From contig CABUWK010000008.1 of NCBI GenBank assembly GCA_902495325.1, positions 1 to 64,000 of the forward strand: a stretch of 64,000 bases of DNA. The letters are read 5' to 3'. The notes beneath the pieces are model-generated. The model saw only the letters and a program-made list of their open reading frames with translations. It ran no database searches and was not told the origin of the DNA. The DNA is from an uncultured Acidiphilium sp. (GTDB lineage: Bacteria; Bacillota; Clostridia; Christensenellales; Borkfalkiaceae). A program made the translations under genes and the position numbers. Below, piece after piece: positions 25,196 through 34,431 of the stretch (positions are counted from its first letter, which is position 1; each line of letters begins with the position of its first letter).

Positions 25196-25257
25196 GAAAG
25201 AGGATATCCTCTTTCGCTTGGAGCTTCGCCCCAAGCGAAATCCCCTTTACGGGGAAA
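25196..25257. repeat. Cluster of three adjacent hairpins
   Basis: In the spacer between the esterase and binding-protein genes: a perfect 20-bp palindrome (25196-25215), a perfect 10-bp-arm hairpin TTTCGCTTGG-N9-CCAAGCGAAA (25212-25240), and CCCC-TTTAC-GGGG (25242-25254). There is no T-run. Such structures can stabilise the downstream binding-protein mRNA, which is normally made in excess, or may be a repeat-family insertion. Confidence 0.65.
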
Positions 25258-25306
25258 ACCGCGGAAGGGAAGATCGGAAAATATATTGAAGCAAAAGGAG
25301 AAAAAT

Positions 25307-26689
25307 ATGAAGAAATTTCTTGTATTGTTACTTGCGGTCGTTCTCGGGATCTGCGCGATCTCGTGCGGAAAGACGGAAAACAACGGACCTTCCGACGCGG
25401 ACGACGTGAACCTTGATATCGATCCGAATACCACTGCCACGCTCAGCATCGGCATCCCCGGCGGCAATGCCAACGAAGAGACGATGATCCAGTGCCTTGT
25501 GGACGATTTCAAAAAGATGTATCCCAACGTGACGATCAGACTGAAATACATTTCCATCAACTCCGGCACTTACGGCAACAACGTTCAGCGTATGGCGACG
25601 GGCGGGACCCTTCCCGATATCATCTGGACGAACTCGCCCGATATCTATGAAGCTTACGGTTACATGGAAAACCTCGATCTGTACATCGAGAAAACGGAAA
25701 AAGCGGGGCTTTTCGGCGAAGCCGGATTCGACGGAACTTTCTACAGCGAATATTTCGACATGGGGAAAGTGCAGGGTAACCGTTACGTCGTTCCCCGTTC
25801 GTGCGACAGCGTGGTGGCTTTCTACAGAACGGATATGTTCGAAGCCGCGGGCGTCGATATGTCCACGGTGAAAAACGGCTGGACGTGGGAAGATATGATG
25901 GCTGCCTGCGCAAAGCTCAGAGTGTGGATGGATGCTCAGGGCTTAGCCGGCGCATATTGCGTGGAACCGAACCTCACTTCCTGGCTTTCGGTCTGCGTGC
26001 CCATGCTTTCTTCTTACGGCTCGGAAGTGATTTCTTCCAACGGCAGCAACGCGATCGACAATGCGGGTACGGAAAAAACCCTCGCGCTCCTTCGCGAAAT
26101 GGTGGAAAAGAGATATATCCCCGATTCCCAGATCACGGTAGGCGCGGGCTTCGAACAAGGGCAGTGCCCCATTTACTTCCAGTCCATGTCCATTTCCTCG
26201 CTGCAGAGCAAAAACGTTCTGAAAGATAAGATCGACCTCGTATCCTTCCCGCTGATCGGCGAAGAGAAGAACGGAGAGATGGATTATTCGAACGCGAAGA
26301 TCGGTGCGGGCATCGCGGGTTACTGCATCACGAAACCTTCGAAAAATAAAGATATCGCCTGGGCGTTCCTTCGCCACCTTCTCAGCAAAGACGGACAGCA
26401 GAACATGGCTCTTAACGGACTGAACCTCGCGTCCATCCGCAAAGACCTTTCCGATCCGACGGAAGCGAACTGGGGCAAGGGCTACGAGAAATTCAACCTT
26501 GCGGCTTACACCTGGGGGTCGGAATACAAAATGTCTCCCACCTTCTTCGAATACGCTCCCATCAAGGCAAAATCGGCGATCGACAAAGCCGTGACCGACC
26601 TCTTTGTGGACGGAACGAATATGAAAAAATCGATCAAAGACGCGATCGCTTCCTGCAAGAAAGCCATTGACGACGCCATGGCGGACTGA
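25307..26689 (+). CDS. ABC transporter sugar-binding lipoprotein (family 1)
   Basis: The 460-residue solute-binding lipoprotein has its lipobox Cys at residue 20 (CAISC). It has the extracellular sugar-binding pattern: VTIRLKYISINSGTYGNNVQRMATGGTLPDIIW near the N-terminus, many aromatic residues, and a long C-terminal lobe (GAGIAGYCITKPSKNKDIAWAFLRHLLSKDG). It captures oligosaccharides for the two permeases just downstream. The ATG at 25307 with AAGGAG six bases upstream is preferred over an in-frame ATG 21 bases earlier. The gene follows a hairpin cluster that may raise its mRNA level. Confidence 0.92.
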   Translation: MKKFLVLLLAVVLGICAISCGKTENNGPSDADDVNLDIDPNTTATLSIGIPGGNANEETMIQCLVDDFKKMYPNVTIRLKYISINSGTYGNNVQRMATGGTLPDIIWTNSPDIYEAYGYMENLDLYIEKTEKAGLFGEAGFDGTFYSEYFDMGKVQGNRYVVPRSCDSVVAFYRTDMFEAAGVDMSTVKNGWTWEDMMAACAKLRVWMDAQGLAGAYCVEPNLTSWLSVCVPMLSSYGSEVISSNGSNAIDNAGTEKTLALLREMVEKRYIPDSQITVGAGFEQGQCPIYFQSMSISSLQSKNVLKDKIDLVSFPLIGEEKNGEMDYSNAKIGAGIAGYCITKPSKNKDIAWAFLRHLLSKDGQQNMALNGLNLASIRKDLSDPTEANWGKGYEKFNLAAYTWGSEYKMSPTFFEYAPIKAKSAIDKAVTDLFVDGTNMKKSIKDAIASCKKAIDDAMAD

Positions 26690-26722
26690 CGCTTTCAGGG
26701 AAAAGCGAATTTCGGAGGAAAA

Positions 26723-27724
26723 ATGACGGAAACGGCAGCGGCGGAAAATTCCCTGAAAAAGGGAAAACCGCACAAAAATAAAATCAAAGACTTTCTGAGA
26801 AAGAATTATACGGGGTGGCTGTTCAATCTGCCGCTTGCGGTGGGAATACTGATCTTCACGCTGATCCCGATGATCTTCTCTCTGATCATGTCTTTCTACA
26901 AATCCCCGCAATGGGTATTCTCTCCGTCCGACTGGATGGGCGAATTCGTGGGGTTCGAAAACTATAAGAAAATACTGACGAGCCCCATGGCGGGGTTCAT
27001 CGCGAAAAACACTTTCTTTTATGCGATCATCAGCGTGCCCCTCGGGCTTGTGTGCTCCTATTTCCTCGCTCTTCTCGTGAACAACGAGAAGAGAAAGGGG
27101 ACGAAAGTGTTCCGTATTCTTTACTATCTGCCCTGCATGATCCCCGCGGCGGCAGGGGCGATCGTGTGGAAAAAACTGACCGCTCTGAACGTTCAGAGAA
27201 CGGACGGAACCTTTTTCCAGGGGCTTTTCAACGAGATCCTCGCCGCGCTCGGCGGCACGCCTTTCCGCTGGCACGACGAAGAAGATTTCAGAGCCATTCT
27301 CTCCATTATCTTTTACGGGCTCTGGGGCGCGGGCGGGGGAATGATCCTCTGGCTTTCCGCCTTCAAATCGATCGACAAACAGTTTTACGAGGCGGCGGAT
27401 ATCGAAGGGGCTTCGAAACTGCGCAAGCTCGTTTCCATAACGCTTCCCATGTCCACGCCGATGATCTTCTACAATCTCGTCATGTCGGTGATCGGCACCA
27501 TTCAGAGTACCGCTCCGCTTACATACGGGCATAACGGCGGGGGCGGCACGTCCGACTCTCTCAACATGCTCGGACTCAGGATCTATTATCTGTCCTTCGG
27601 CGGCGATGCGACGAGCTACGGCAAAGCGACGGCTCTCGCCTGGATCACTCTGCTGATCGTCGGCGTTCTGACGGCTATCCTGTTCAAAACGAGCAAATGG
27701 GTTTATTACGGAGAAGAATCATGA
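26723..27724 (+). CDS. ABC sugar permease, MalF/LacF-type
   Basis: The 333-residue inner-membrane protein has a Lys-rich cytosolic N-terminus and about six membrane segments. The EAA loop that docks the ATPase is visible (EAADIEGASKLRKLVSITLPMSTP, about 224-247). It forms a heterodimer with the following permease. GGAGG lies upstream of the ATG. The gene overlaps the next one by an ATGA, so translation is coupled. No ATPase is encoded here; family 1 importers of Bacillota commonly share a multitask MsmX-type ATPase encoded elsewhere. Confidence 0.92.
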   Translation: MTETAAAENSLKKGKPHKNKIKDFLRKNYTGWLFNLPLAVGILIFTLIPMIFSLIMSFYKSPQWVFSPSDWMGEFVGFENYKKILTSPMAGFIAKNTFFYAIISVPLGLVCSYFLALLVNNEKRKGTKVFRILYYLPCMIPAAAGAIVWKKLTALNVQRTDGTFFQGLFNEILAALGGTPFRWHDEEDFRAILSIIFYGLWGAGGGMILWLSAFKSIDKQFYEAADIEGASKLRKLVSITLPMSTPMIFYNLVMSVIGTIQSTAPLTYGHNGGGGTSDSLNMLGLRIYYLSFGGDATSYGKATALAWITLLIVGVLTAILFKTSKWVYYGEES

Positions 27725-28680
27725 CGGAATCGATACAGAATCAACAGGACGTACGCGCCCTGATCGAAGGACCGCGCAGAAAGGCGCGCAGAAAGAGTAT
27801 CGCCGTGAACGCCGTGTTATACGTTGTGATGGCGATCCTTGCCGTCATTCTTCTCGTTCCCTATTTATACCTGGTAAACAGAAGCCTTATGACGGCGGAA
27901 AACGCGAAATACAGTTACGATTTCTTCACGCGGGACTGGATGTTTTCCAACTTTGTCACCTTGTTTTACGATAAAACGGCGGTCGGCAACAACGCCAACC
28001 CCCTCGCTTATCTCGAAGGGCTGAAATGGACGGCGATCATCATCGGGTTCAACCTGATCGCGGTGCCCCTTTCTTCTTCGCTGATCGCTTATTCCTTCGC
28101 GAAACTGAAATGGGCGGGGAAAAACGTGATGTTTTTCCTGATGCTCGGCACCATGATGCTGCCGGCGGCGGTCACGCAGCTTCCCCTTTACGTCATGTAC
28201 TCCAAAAACGGAATGTTCGGAAACGGCGGTTTCGGGTGGCTCGATACGATTTTCCCGTTCACCATACCGAACTTATTCGGCGGCGGCGCGGTGTATATCT
28301 TCCTGATCCGTCAGTTTATGCTCGGGATCCCGAACGAATTCGACAACGCCGCGATGATCGACGGCGCGAATACCTTCCAGAGATATTTCCACATCACCCT
28401 TCCTCTTTGCAAACCCGTTATCATTTACGTCATGTTGCAGGTTTTCATCGGGTATTGGGGCGATTATTACGGACCGATGGTCTATTGCGACGGCGGTCAG
28501 ATCAAAACGCTCGCGCAGGTGGTGTATTACTCCACGAACGCGACCGACCAGGTAGGAACGATCAAAGACAACATCGTAATGGCGGGTGCGGTATTTATGT
28601 CCCTGATCCCGACCGTGCTGTTCGCTTTCTTCCAGGAACAGCTGATCGACGGCGTGAACATGTCCGGATTAAAGGGTTGA
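27721..28680 (+). CDS. ABC sugar permease, MalG-type
   Basis: The 319-residue partner permease has about six membrane segments and its own EAA loop (NAAMIDGANTFQRYFHITLPLCKP, about 217-240). The ATG lies in the ATGA overlap with the preceding gene; the more upstream in-frame start is inside that gene and less likely. Membership of the family 1 carbohydrate uptake group is clear from order (binding protein, MalF-type, MalG-type). It is followed after 25 bp by the first of three paralogous lipoproteins, so they share a transcript. Confidence 0.93.
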   Translation: MTESIQNQQDVRALIEGPRRKARRKSIAVNAVLYVVMAILAVILLVPYLYLVNRSLMTAENAKYSYDFFTRDWMFSNFVTLFYDKTAVGNNANPLAYLEGLKWTAIIIGFNLIAVPLSSSLIAYSFAKLKWAGKNVMFFLMLGTMMLPAAVTQLPLYVMYSKNGMFGNGGFGWLDTIFPFTIPNLFGGGAVYIFLIRQFMLGIPNEFDNAAMIDGANTFQRYFHITLPLCKPVIIYVMLQVFIGYWGDYYGPMVYCDGGQIKTLAQVVYYSTNATDQVGTIKDNIVMAGAVFMSLIPTVLFAFFQEQLIDGVNMSGLKG

Positions 28681-28705
28681 TATTTCCCGCAGAAGGGGAG
28701 AGTGT

Positions 28706-30556
28706 ATGAGAAAATTTGTATGCGGAGCGTTATCGGTCGTTCTGGCGGCATGCGCGTTTGCGGGCTGCAAAAAGGGCGGCTCGCCGGAGGAATCTTCTTC
28801 CTCCCCGCAGGAACCGAAGAAGACGTACGATTTAAGGCTGATCGACGACGTCGAATATACGCAGGCTTCTCTGACCGCGATCGACAAAACGGGAAGGATC
28901 GCTTCTCCCGGAGACGAGCGGAACGGGAACGACGTGGGGATCTTCTATCACACCTGGCACGGTAATCACGAAACGCCGGGAGAAGTTCTCAATATCCGGG
29001 AAATTATGGAAAAGAACCCCGATTATCTGAAAAGCGATTATCTCGGGGAGAACGGGGGTAAATTCCATTACTGGGACGAACCTTTATACGGGTATTACTG
29101 TTCGGACGATCCGTGGATCGTGACCAGGCATATCGAGCTGATGATCGCCATGGGCGTGGACTTCTTCGTTTACGACTACACGAACAACGTGTGCTACGAC
29201 AAAGAGGCGGATCTCATTTTCGAAACGCTGGAAAAGTTCCGCAAACAGGGCTTTAAAGTTCCGAAAGTGACGATGTACACAAACACCGGTTCCTCCCGCT
29301 GCGTGGTGTATCTTTACAACCGCTATTTTGCGGATTCCGCGCCGTTGAAAGGGAAATACGATCATCTGTGGTATTCGCCGAACGGCAAGCCCCTTATCAT
29401 CGGGGTGAGCGGTATGGCGGCGCCGGCGGGCACACAGGAACTGTACGACTATCTGACGAGTGAGTTTTTCGATTTCCGCGAGTCGCAGTGGCCGGACGGA
29501 AAAACAACAATAACCGACACGGAGAGGGGTTTTCCGTGGATGAACTGGGAATATCCGCAAGGGAATTACAACGGATATATGAGCGTTTCGCTCTCTCAGC
29601 ATCCGGGCGCGAGAATGAGCGCCGGCGCGCGCACGAACTACGGCAGAGGGTACGATTTCGCCCTTGCGGAAAACATCGGCGAGAATGCCGAACTCGGCAC
29701 GAACTATCAGGCGCAGTGGCAAAGCGTTTTCGAAAACAACGAGGATCCCTCGAAACAGAAGGTGAACACCGTGATGATCACGGGGTTCAACGAATGGATG
29801 GCGATCAAGCATAACGACGGCGAAAATTCTTTCTTCGTGGATCTCTTTTCCGAAGAATATTCGAGAGACGTTGAGATGATGAAGGGCGGTTACGACGATA
29901 ATTTTGTAATTCAGACCCTTGCGAACACGAGAAAGTTCCGCTATTCCGATCCGAAAAGCTATCTTTACGAATACCACACGATCGATATCGAAGACGACAC
30001 CCTTTCCGGCTGGAACGCCGTGGCGCATTCTTATATCGATCTGTCGGGAGACGCGATCGCGAGAAACTATCGGGATTGTTTCCGCACCACGACATACGTG
30101 GATAACTCCAACCGCAACGATATCGAAAAAGTTACGGTCACGCACGACGGAGAGTTCCTTTACGTAAAAGTGAAAACGGCGGAAAACGTTACGGCGTACA
30201 ACGGAACGGACGAAAACTGGATGAACCTTTTCATTCACACCGGAAACGACAACGAAAATTCTTTCGGCGGGTTTCAGTATGTGATCAACCGCAAACCGGA
30301 AAATACCGGCACGACTTCGGTCGAGCGTTCGAAGGGCGGTTACGTGTGGGAAACGGCGGGGCAGGCGCAGTACCGCGTGTACGGCGATTCGATCCTTTAT
30401 AAAATTCCTCTTTCGGCGCTTTCTCTCACGAAGGAGAACTGCCGCCTTTCGATCAGGGCAACGGATAACGTTACGAGGTATGACGATATCATGGATTACT
30501 ACGTTTCGGGAGATTCGGCGCCGATCGGAAGATTCGCGTATTCCTACGGGTATTAA
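28706..30556 (+). CDS. GH99/WbsX-like lipoprotein, tandem paralogue 1
   Basis: The 616-residue lipoprotein (lipobox Cys21, AFAGC) has a probable TIM-barrel enzyme domain (about 60-430) and a C-terminal beta domain (about 450-616) of DOMON/CBM9-like appearance. Landmarks shared with both neighbours are EPLYGYY, DPW-RH-EL, YDYTN, YTN, ESQWP, PWMNW-YPQ, and FNEWMA (Glu about 363). The NEW motif recalls the late-barrel motif of GH99 and WbsX-like enzymes, so hydrolysis of an alpha-linked glycan is a reasonable guess, but no family is certain. It is the most divergent of the three: the N-terminus lacks the TDNRGL...VGTDALG stretch. GGGGAG precedes the ATG. Confidence 0.75.
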   Translation: MRKFVCGALSVVLAACAFAGCKKGGSPEESSSSPQEPKKTYDLRLIDDVEYTQASLTAIDKTGRIASPGDERNGNDVGIFYHTWHGNHETPGEVLNIREIMEKNPDYLKSDYLGENGGKFHYWDEPLYGYYCSDDPWIVTRHIELMIAMGVDFFVYDYTNNVCYDKEADLIFETLEKFRKQGFKVPKVTMYTNTGSSRCVVYLYNRYFADSAPLKGKYDHLWYSPNGKPLIIGVSGMAAPAGTQELYDYLTSEFFDFRESQWPDGKTTITDTERGFPWMNWEYPQGNYNGYMSVSLSQHPGARMSAGARTNYGRGYDFALAENIGENAELGTNYQAQWQSVFENNEDPSKQKVNTVMITGFNEWMAIKHNDGENSFFVDLFSEEYSRDVEMMKGGYDDNFVIQTLANTRKFRYSDPKSYLYEYHTIDIEDDTLSGWNAVAHSYIDLSGDAIARNYRDCFRTTTYVDNSNRNDIEKVTVTHDGEFLYVKVKTAENVTAYNGTDENWMNLFIHTGNDNENSFGGFQYVINRKPENTGTTSVERSKGGYVWETAGQAQYRVYGDSILYKIPLSALSLTKENCRLSIRATDNVTRYDDIMDYYVSGDSAPIGRFAYSYGY

Positions 30557-30670
30557 AAGGCGTTTTTCCGAAAAAAGGAAGGACGCGGCAGGAAAAGCAA
30601 CGTTTAAAAAATAAAACGATTATCGACCGATCGGCGGGCTTTTGCCCGATCCCGACCGGCGGGGGTAAGT

Positions 30671-32539
30671 ATGAAAAAATGGATGAGCGCCGCTTTGGCG
30701 GCGATCCTCGGATTGTCGGTAACGGCATGTTCGGGCGGAAAAGTGCCCGAGTCTTCCGGAGGGAAAGATCCGTCGTCGGACGCGAGGATAACGGATAACC
30801 GCGGGCTTTCTGCGGAAGAGTACACTGTGATGAACACCGTCGGTACGGACGCGCTCGGCAGATATTTCGGCGAAGCCGCCGAAAAAAAGAACGGCACGCG
30901 CTATGTGGGCATCTGGTATTCTCTGTGGCTCGGGCAGCATGCGTATATGCAGTCCGCGATCTACGATAACACGAAACTCCTTTCGACGGAAGAGGGCAGA
31001 GCCGCGCTCAATTCGAACGAGGACAGCGAGCTTTCCCGCATGGGAGAATTCCATTTCTGCGCCGAACCGTTATACGGCTATTACAGCATGTCCGATCCGT
31101 GGGTGGTCACGCGGCACGTCGAGCTTTTAACGGCTGCCGGGATCGATTATCTGTGTTTCGATACGACGAACGCCGCCGCTTATGTGGACGTTGCGAAGCT
31201 CGTGATCGAAACTCTTCTGAAATATCAGAAACAAGGGTTCAATGTGCCGAAGGTGATGTTTTACACCAACTCGAACAGCGGCACGACGGCAAACCTTATC
31301 TACACGACTTTTTATCAGACGGAAAAGTACGATTCCATCTGGTTCATGCCGAACGGCAAGCCTCTGATCGCCGGCGTTACGAAAGACAATAACTTTGCGA
31401 GCAATATGCAGATGGAAGACTCGGAGTTCAGCGATTTCCTCGATACGGATAAACTTACCCCGAGAATGGAGATCGTGGAATCGCAGTGGCCGCAGGGGCT
31501 GATCGAGCACGAAAACGCCATTCCGTGGATGAGCTGGAAATATCCGCAGAGCGTTCACCCGAATTACAAAGCGATCAGCGTGTCCGTCGCGCAGCACGGA
31601 CCCACGGTGCAGTTCAGCGACTGTTCGCCCGAAAGCAACCGCGGTTATAACTACAAGACGGGCGAGGTCGAAGACTACCGCGCGGGCAGAAACTTTGCCA
31701 ACGAATGGCAGACCGTTTTCGATTACGAAAGTAAAGGCACGGAAATTCAGCAGGTCATGCTGACAGGCTGGAACGAGTGGATGGCTGTAAAATCGTGGAA
31801 CGGAAACAAAGGGACTTTCTGCGACGTGTATACCGAAGAATACGGCAGAGACATCGAGATGAGCGCGGGCGAAACGGGCGATAATTTCTATCTGCAGATG
31901 ATCTCCAACGTGCGGCAATATAAGCTGGAAGAAGGAAAACACTATCGCTATCAGAAAATGACGATCGATTCTTCTTCGGCAGACACCCTTTTCCAGTGGG
32001 AAGGCGTGAAAGCCCATTACCGCGATTTCGAAGGAGACGCGCTGAACAGAGATTTCGTCGACGCGACGGGGAAAGGGCGTTATTACGACGCCTCCGCCCG
32101 CAACGATATCACCGACGTGAAAGTGGTGCACAACGCGACGAATCTGTATTTTTATATCCGCACGGCAAACGATATCACTCCCTTTAACGGCACGGACGTG
32201 AACTGGATGAATATCCTGATCGACGCGGACGGCAAACAGACGGGTTTCGAAGGATATGATTTTGCGATCAACCGCGCGCCGAAGGAAAACGGAAAAACCT
32301 CGGTGGAAAAGTCTTCGCAAGGCTACGTCTGGGGAAAAGAGGGAGAAGCCGATTATAAAGTATTCGGCAACGTGATGGTGGTAACCGTTCCCCTTTCTCT
32401 CCTCGGGCTTACGGCGGACGATTGTTATATCCGCTTTAAGGTGTGCGACAACGTGCAGGATCCGGGAAACATTATGAGTTACTACGTTACGGGCGATTCG
32501 GCGCCGATCGGCAGACTGAGCTATTCTTACGGGTATTGA
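30671..32539 (+). CDS. GH99/WbsX-like lipoprotein, tandem paralogue 2
   Basis: The 622-residue lipoprotein (Cys20, VTACS) has the same barrel plus C-terminal beta-module plan as its neighbours. It opens after the lipobox with ITDNRGLSAEEYTVMNTVGTDALGR, nearly shared with paralogue 3, then WYSLWLGQH. Candidate acidic residues conserved in all three are the Asp of FDTTN, the Glu of VESQWP and the Glu of WNEWMA (about 369). The C-terminal module ends YYVTGDSAPIGRLSYSYGY, a tail also found in the other two. The ribosome site is GGGGG. It sits 114 bp after paralogue 1 and one base before paralogue 3, which it resembles most. Confidence 0.75.
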   Translation: MKKWMSAALAAILGLSVTACSGGKVPESSGGKDPSSDARITDNRGLSAEEYTVMNTVGTDALGRYFGEAAEKKNGTRYVGIWYSLWLGQHAYMQSAIYDNTKLLSTEEGRAALNSNEDSELSRMGEFHFCAEPLYGYYSMSDPWVVTRHVELLTAAGIDYLCFDTTNAAAYVDVAKLVIETLLKYQKQGFNVPKVMFYTNSNSGTTANLIYTTFYQTEKYDSIWFMPNGKPLIAGVTKDNNFASNMQMEDSEFSDFLDTDKLTPRMEIVESQWPQGLIEHENAIPWMSWKYPQSVHPNYKAISVSVAQHGPTVQFSDCSPESNRGYNYKTGEVEDYRAGRNFANEWQTVFDYESKGTEIQQVMLTGWNEWMAVKSWNGNKGTFCDVYTEEYGRDIEMSAGETGDNFYLQMISNVRQYKLEEGKHYRYQKMTIDSSSADTLFQWEGVKAHYRDFEGDALNRDFVDATGKGRYYDASARNDITDVKVVHNATNLYFYIRTANDITPFNGTDVNWMNILIDADGKQTGFEGYDFAINRAPKENGKTSVEKSSQGYVWGKEGEADYKVFGNVMVVTVPLSLLGLTADDCYIRFKVCDNVQDPGNIMSYYVTGDSAPIGRLSYSYGY

Positions 32540-32540
32540 T

Positions 32541-34427
32541 ATGAAGATCAGAAACATAACGGCTATGATCATGTGCGGTGCAATGGCGGCGCTGTCGGCT
32601 TTCGGCGGCGGTTGCGGAAAAACGGAAAACAACGAAAGCGGAAAGGATCCGTCCGGCATTATCAGGGTAACGGACAACCGCGGGCTTACCCCCGAGGAAT
32701 ACACCCGCCTGAACGTCGTCGGGACGGACGCGCTCGGCAGAAAGATAACGGAGAAATCTTCGGAAACGGGAACGACCCGTTACGTGGGGATCTTCTATTC
32801 CCTCTGGCTCGGACAGCATAAGAGCGGGCAGACGGATATTTACGACATTACGAAGATCTTGCAGACGGAAGGCGGCGAAATGCGCCTGAGGGACACTTCG
32901 AGAAATTACGACGATACCCGCACGAAAGAATTTCATTTCTTTGCGGAACCTCTTTACGGGTATTACAGCATGGGCGATCCCTGGGTGCTGGTAAGGCACA
33001 TGGAACTTCTCACGCTTGCGGGGATCGATTACCTTTGCTGCGACATGACGAACACGGTGATCTATCCGGAAGTGGTGCACAAGCTCGCGAACGTTCTTCT
33101 CGAGTTTCAAAGGCAAGGCTTCAACCCGCCGAAACTGATGTTTTATACCAATTCCTCTTCGGGAAGTACGGTAAACAACATCTATCAGAATTTTTATAAA
33201 GATCATCCGGAATACGACCCGGTCTGGTTCAAGCCGAACGGAAAACCGGCGATCGCGGGGGTCACTTCGAAAAACAACGGCGCGTCGGACGCATGGGAAG
33301 AGGGCAATTTTATTTCCGCGCAGATGGAAGAGTATTTCGACGTGTTCGAATCGCAGTGGCCGACTTCCAAAATGACGGGGGCGGCGGAAAACGAAAACGC
33401 CCTTCCGTGGATGAGCTGGTATTATCCGCAACACATTCATCCGGGCACGAAGGCGATGAACGTTTCCATTGCGCAGCACAGCGAAACGCATATCAGCTAC
33501 AGTGCGAAAGCCCCCGAAAGCAGCCGCGGATACGATCATATCAACGACTGGAAGGAAAACGATTTCACGGCGGGCGCGAATTTCGAAACGGAATGGAAAA
33601 CCGTGTTCAATTACCTGGAAAAAGGGGAAGACGTGCAGAACGTTCTCGTGACCGGCTGGAACGAATGGATGGCGATCAAAACGCCCTATAACGGAGACGT
33701 GAGTTATTGCGACGGCTGGAACGACGAATATTCCCGCGATGCGGAAATGATGAACGGTTCCTGCGGGGATAACTTCTATCTGCAACTCATGCGGAACCTT
33801 CGCGATTATAAATACGTGAAAGGGTTGCATTATAAATACCAGACGGCAACGACCGACATCCGCGATTCTTCTTCTCTTTCCTTCTGGAACGACGTGAAAG
33901 CCCATTATCGCGATTTTAAAGGCGACGCGATCGCGCGTGACTACGAAAACGCCGTCGGTAAGGGCAGATATACCGATAACTCCAACCGCAACGACATTAC
34001 GGACGTAAAAGTCGTGCATGATGACGAAAACTTGTATCTCTACGTAAAAACGGCGGAAAACGTTACGGCGTACAACGGAACGGACGAAAACTGGATGAAC
34101 GTTCTGATCGGCGTCGGCGAGGAAGAAGGCGGTTTCAACGGGTTCGGATATCTTCTGAACAGAAAGCCCGGCACGGACGGGAAGACCTCCCTCGAAAAGT
34201 CTTCCGGCGGGTATCGGTGGCAGAACGCGGGCGAAGCGGAATATGCCGTTCACGGCAACGTGATCCTGTATAAAGTGCCCCTCTCTGCGCTCGGTCTTAA
34301 CAAAAACAATTGCTATATCCGTTTTAAAGTTTGCGACAACGTGACGAAACCGGACGATATCATGAATTATTATGTTTCGGGCGATTGCGCCCCGATCGGG
34401 AGGCTTGCTTACAGCTATGGGTATTAA
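32541..34427 (+). CDS. GH99/WbsX-like lipoprotein, tandem paralogue 3
   Basis: The 628-residue lipoprotein (Cys25, GGGCG) has the same architecture: VTDNRGLTPEEY...VGTDALGRK, FYSLWLGQHK, EPLYGYYSMGDPW, CDMTN, FESQWP, PWMSWYYPQ, WNEWMA (Glu about 375), then the C-terminal beta module with VTAYNGTDENWMN and the shared GDCAPIGRLAYSYGY end. The ATG lies one base after the stop of paralogue 2 with only a weak upstream site, implying coupled translation. The C-terminal module is almost identical in part to that of paralogue 1 (ENVTAYNGTDENWMN), which hints at recombination between copies. It probably acts on the same glycan with a different linkage or chain position. Confidence 0.75.
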   Translation: MKIRNITAMIMCGAMAALSAFGGGCGKTENNESGKDPSGIIRVTDNRGLTPEEYTRLNVVGTDALGRKITEKSSETGTTRYVGIFYSLWLGQHKSGQTDIYDITKILQTEGGEMRLRDTSRNYDDTRTKEFHFFAEPLYGYYSMGDPWVLVRHMELLTLAGIDYLCCDMTNTVIYPEVVHKLANVLLEFQRQGFNPPKLMFYTNSSSGSTVNNIYQNFYKDHPEYDPVWFKPNGKPAIAGVTSKNNGASDAWEEGNFISAQMEEYFDVFESQWPTSKMTGAAENENALPWMSWYYPQHIHPGTKAMNVSIAQHSETHISYSAKAPESSRGYDHINDWKENDFTAGANFETEWKTVFNYLEKGEDVQNVLVTGWNEWMAIKTPYNGDVSYCDGWNDEYSRDAEMMNGSCGDNFYLQLMRNLRDYKYVKGLHYKYQTATTDIRDSSSLSFWNDVKAHYRDFKGDAIARDYENAVGKGRYTDNSNRNDITDVKVVHDDENLYLYVKTAENVTAYNGTDENWMNVLIGVGEEEGGFNGFGYLLNRKPGTDGKTSLEKSSGGYRWQNAGEAEYAVHGNVILYKVPLSALGLNKNNCYIRFKVCDNVTKPDDIMNYYVSGDCAPIGRLAYSYGY

Positions 34428-34431
34428 GTCA

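Noticed and set aside
31127..34253. Long antisense frames across paralogues 2 and 3 (31127-32704 and 32487-34253)
   Set aside because: Shadows of the tandem lipoprotein genes. The two antisense products resemble each other only because the sense genes are paralogous.
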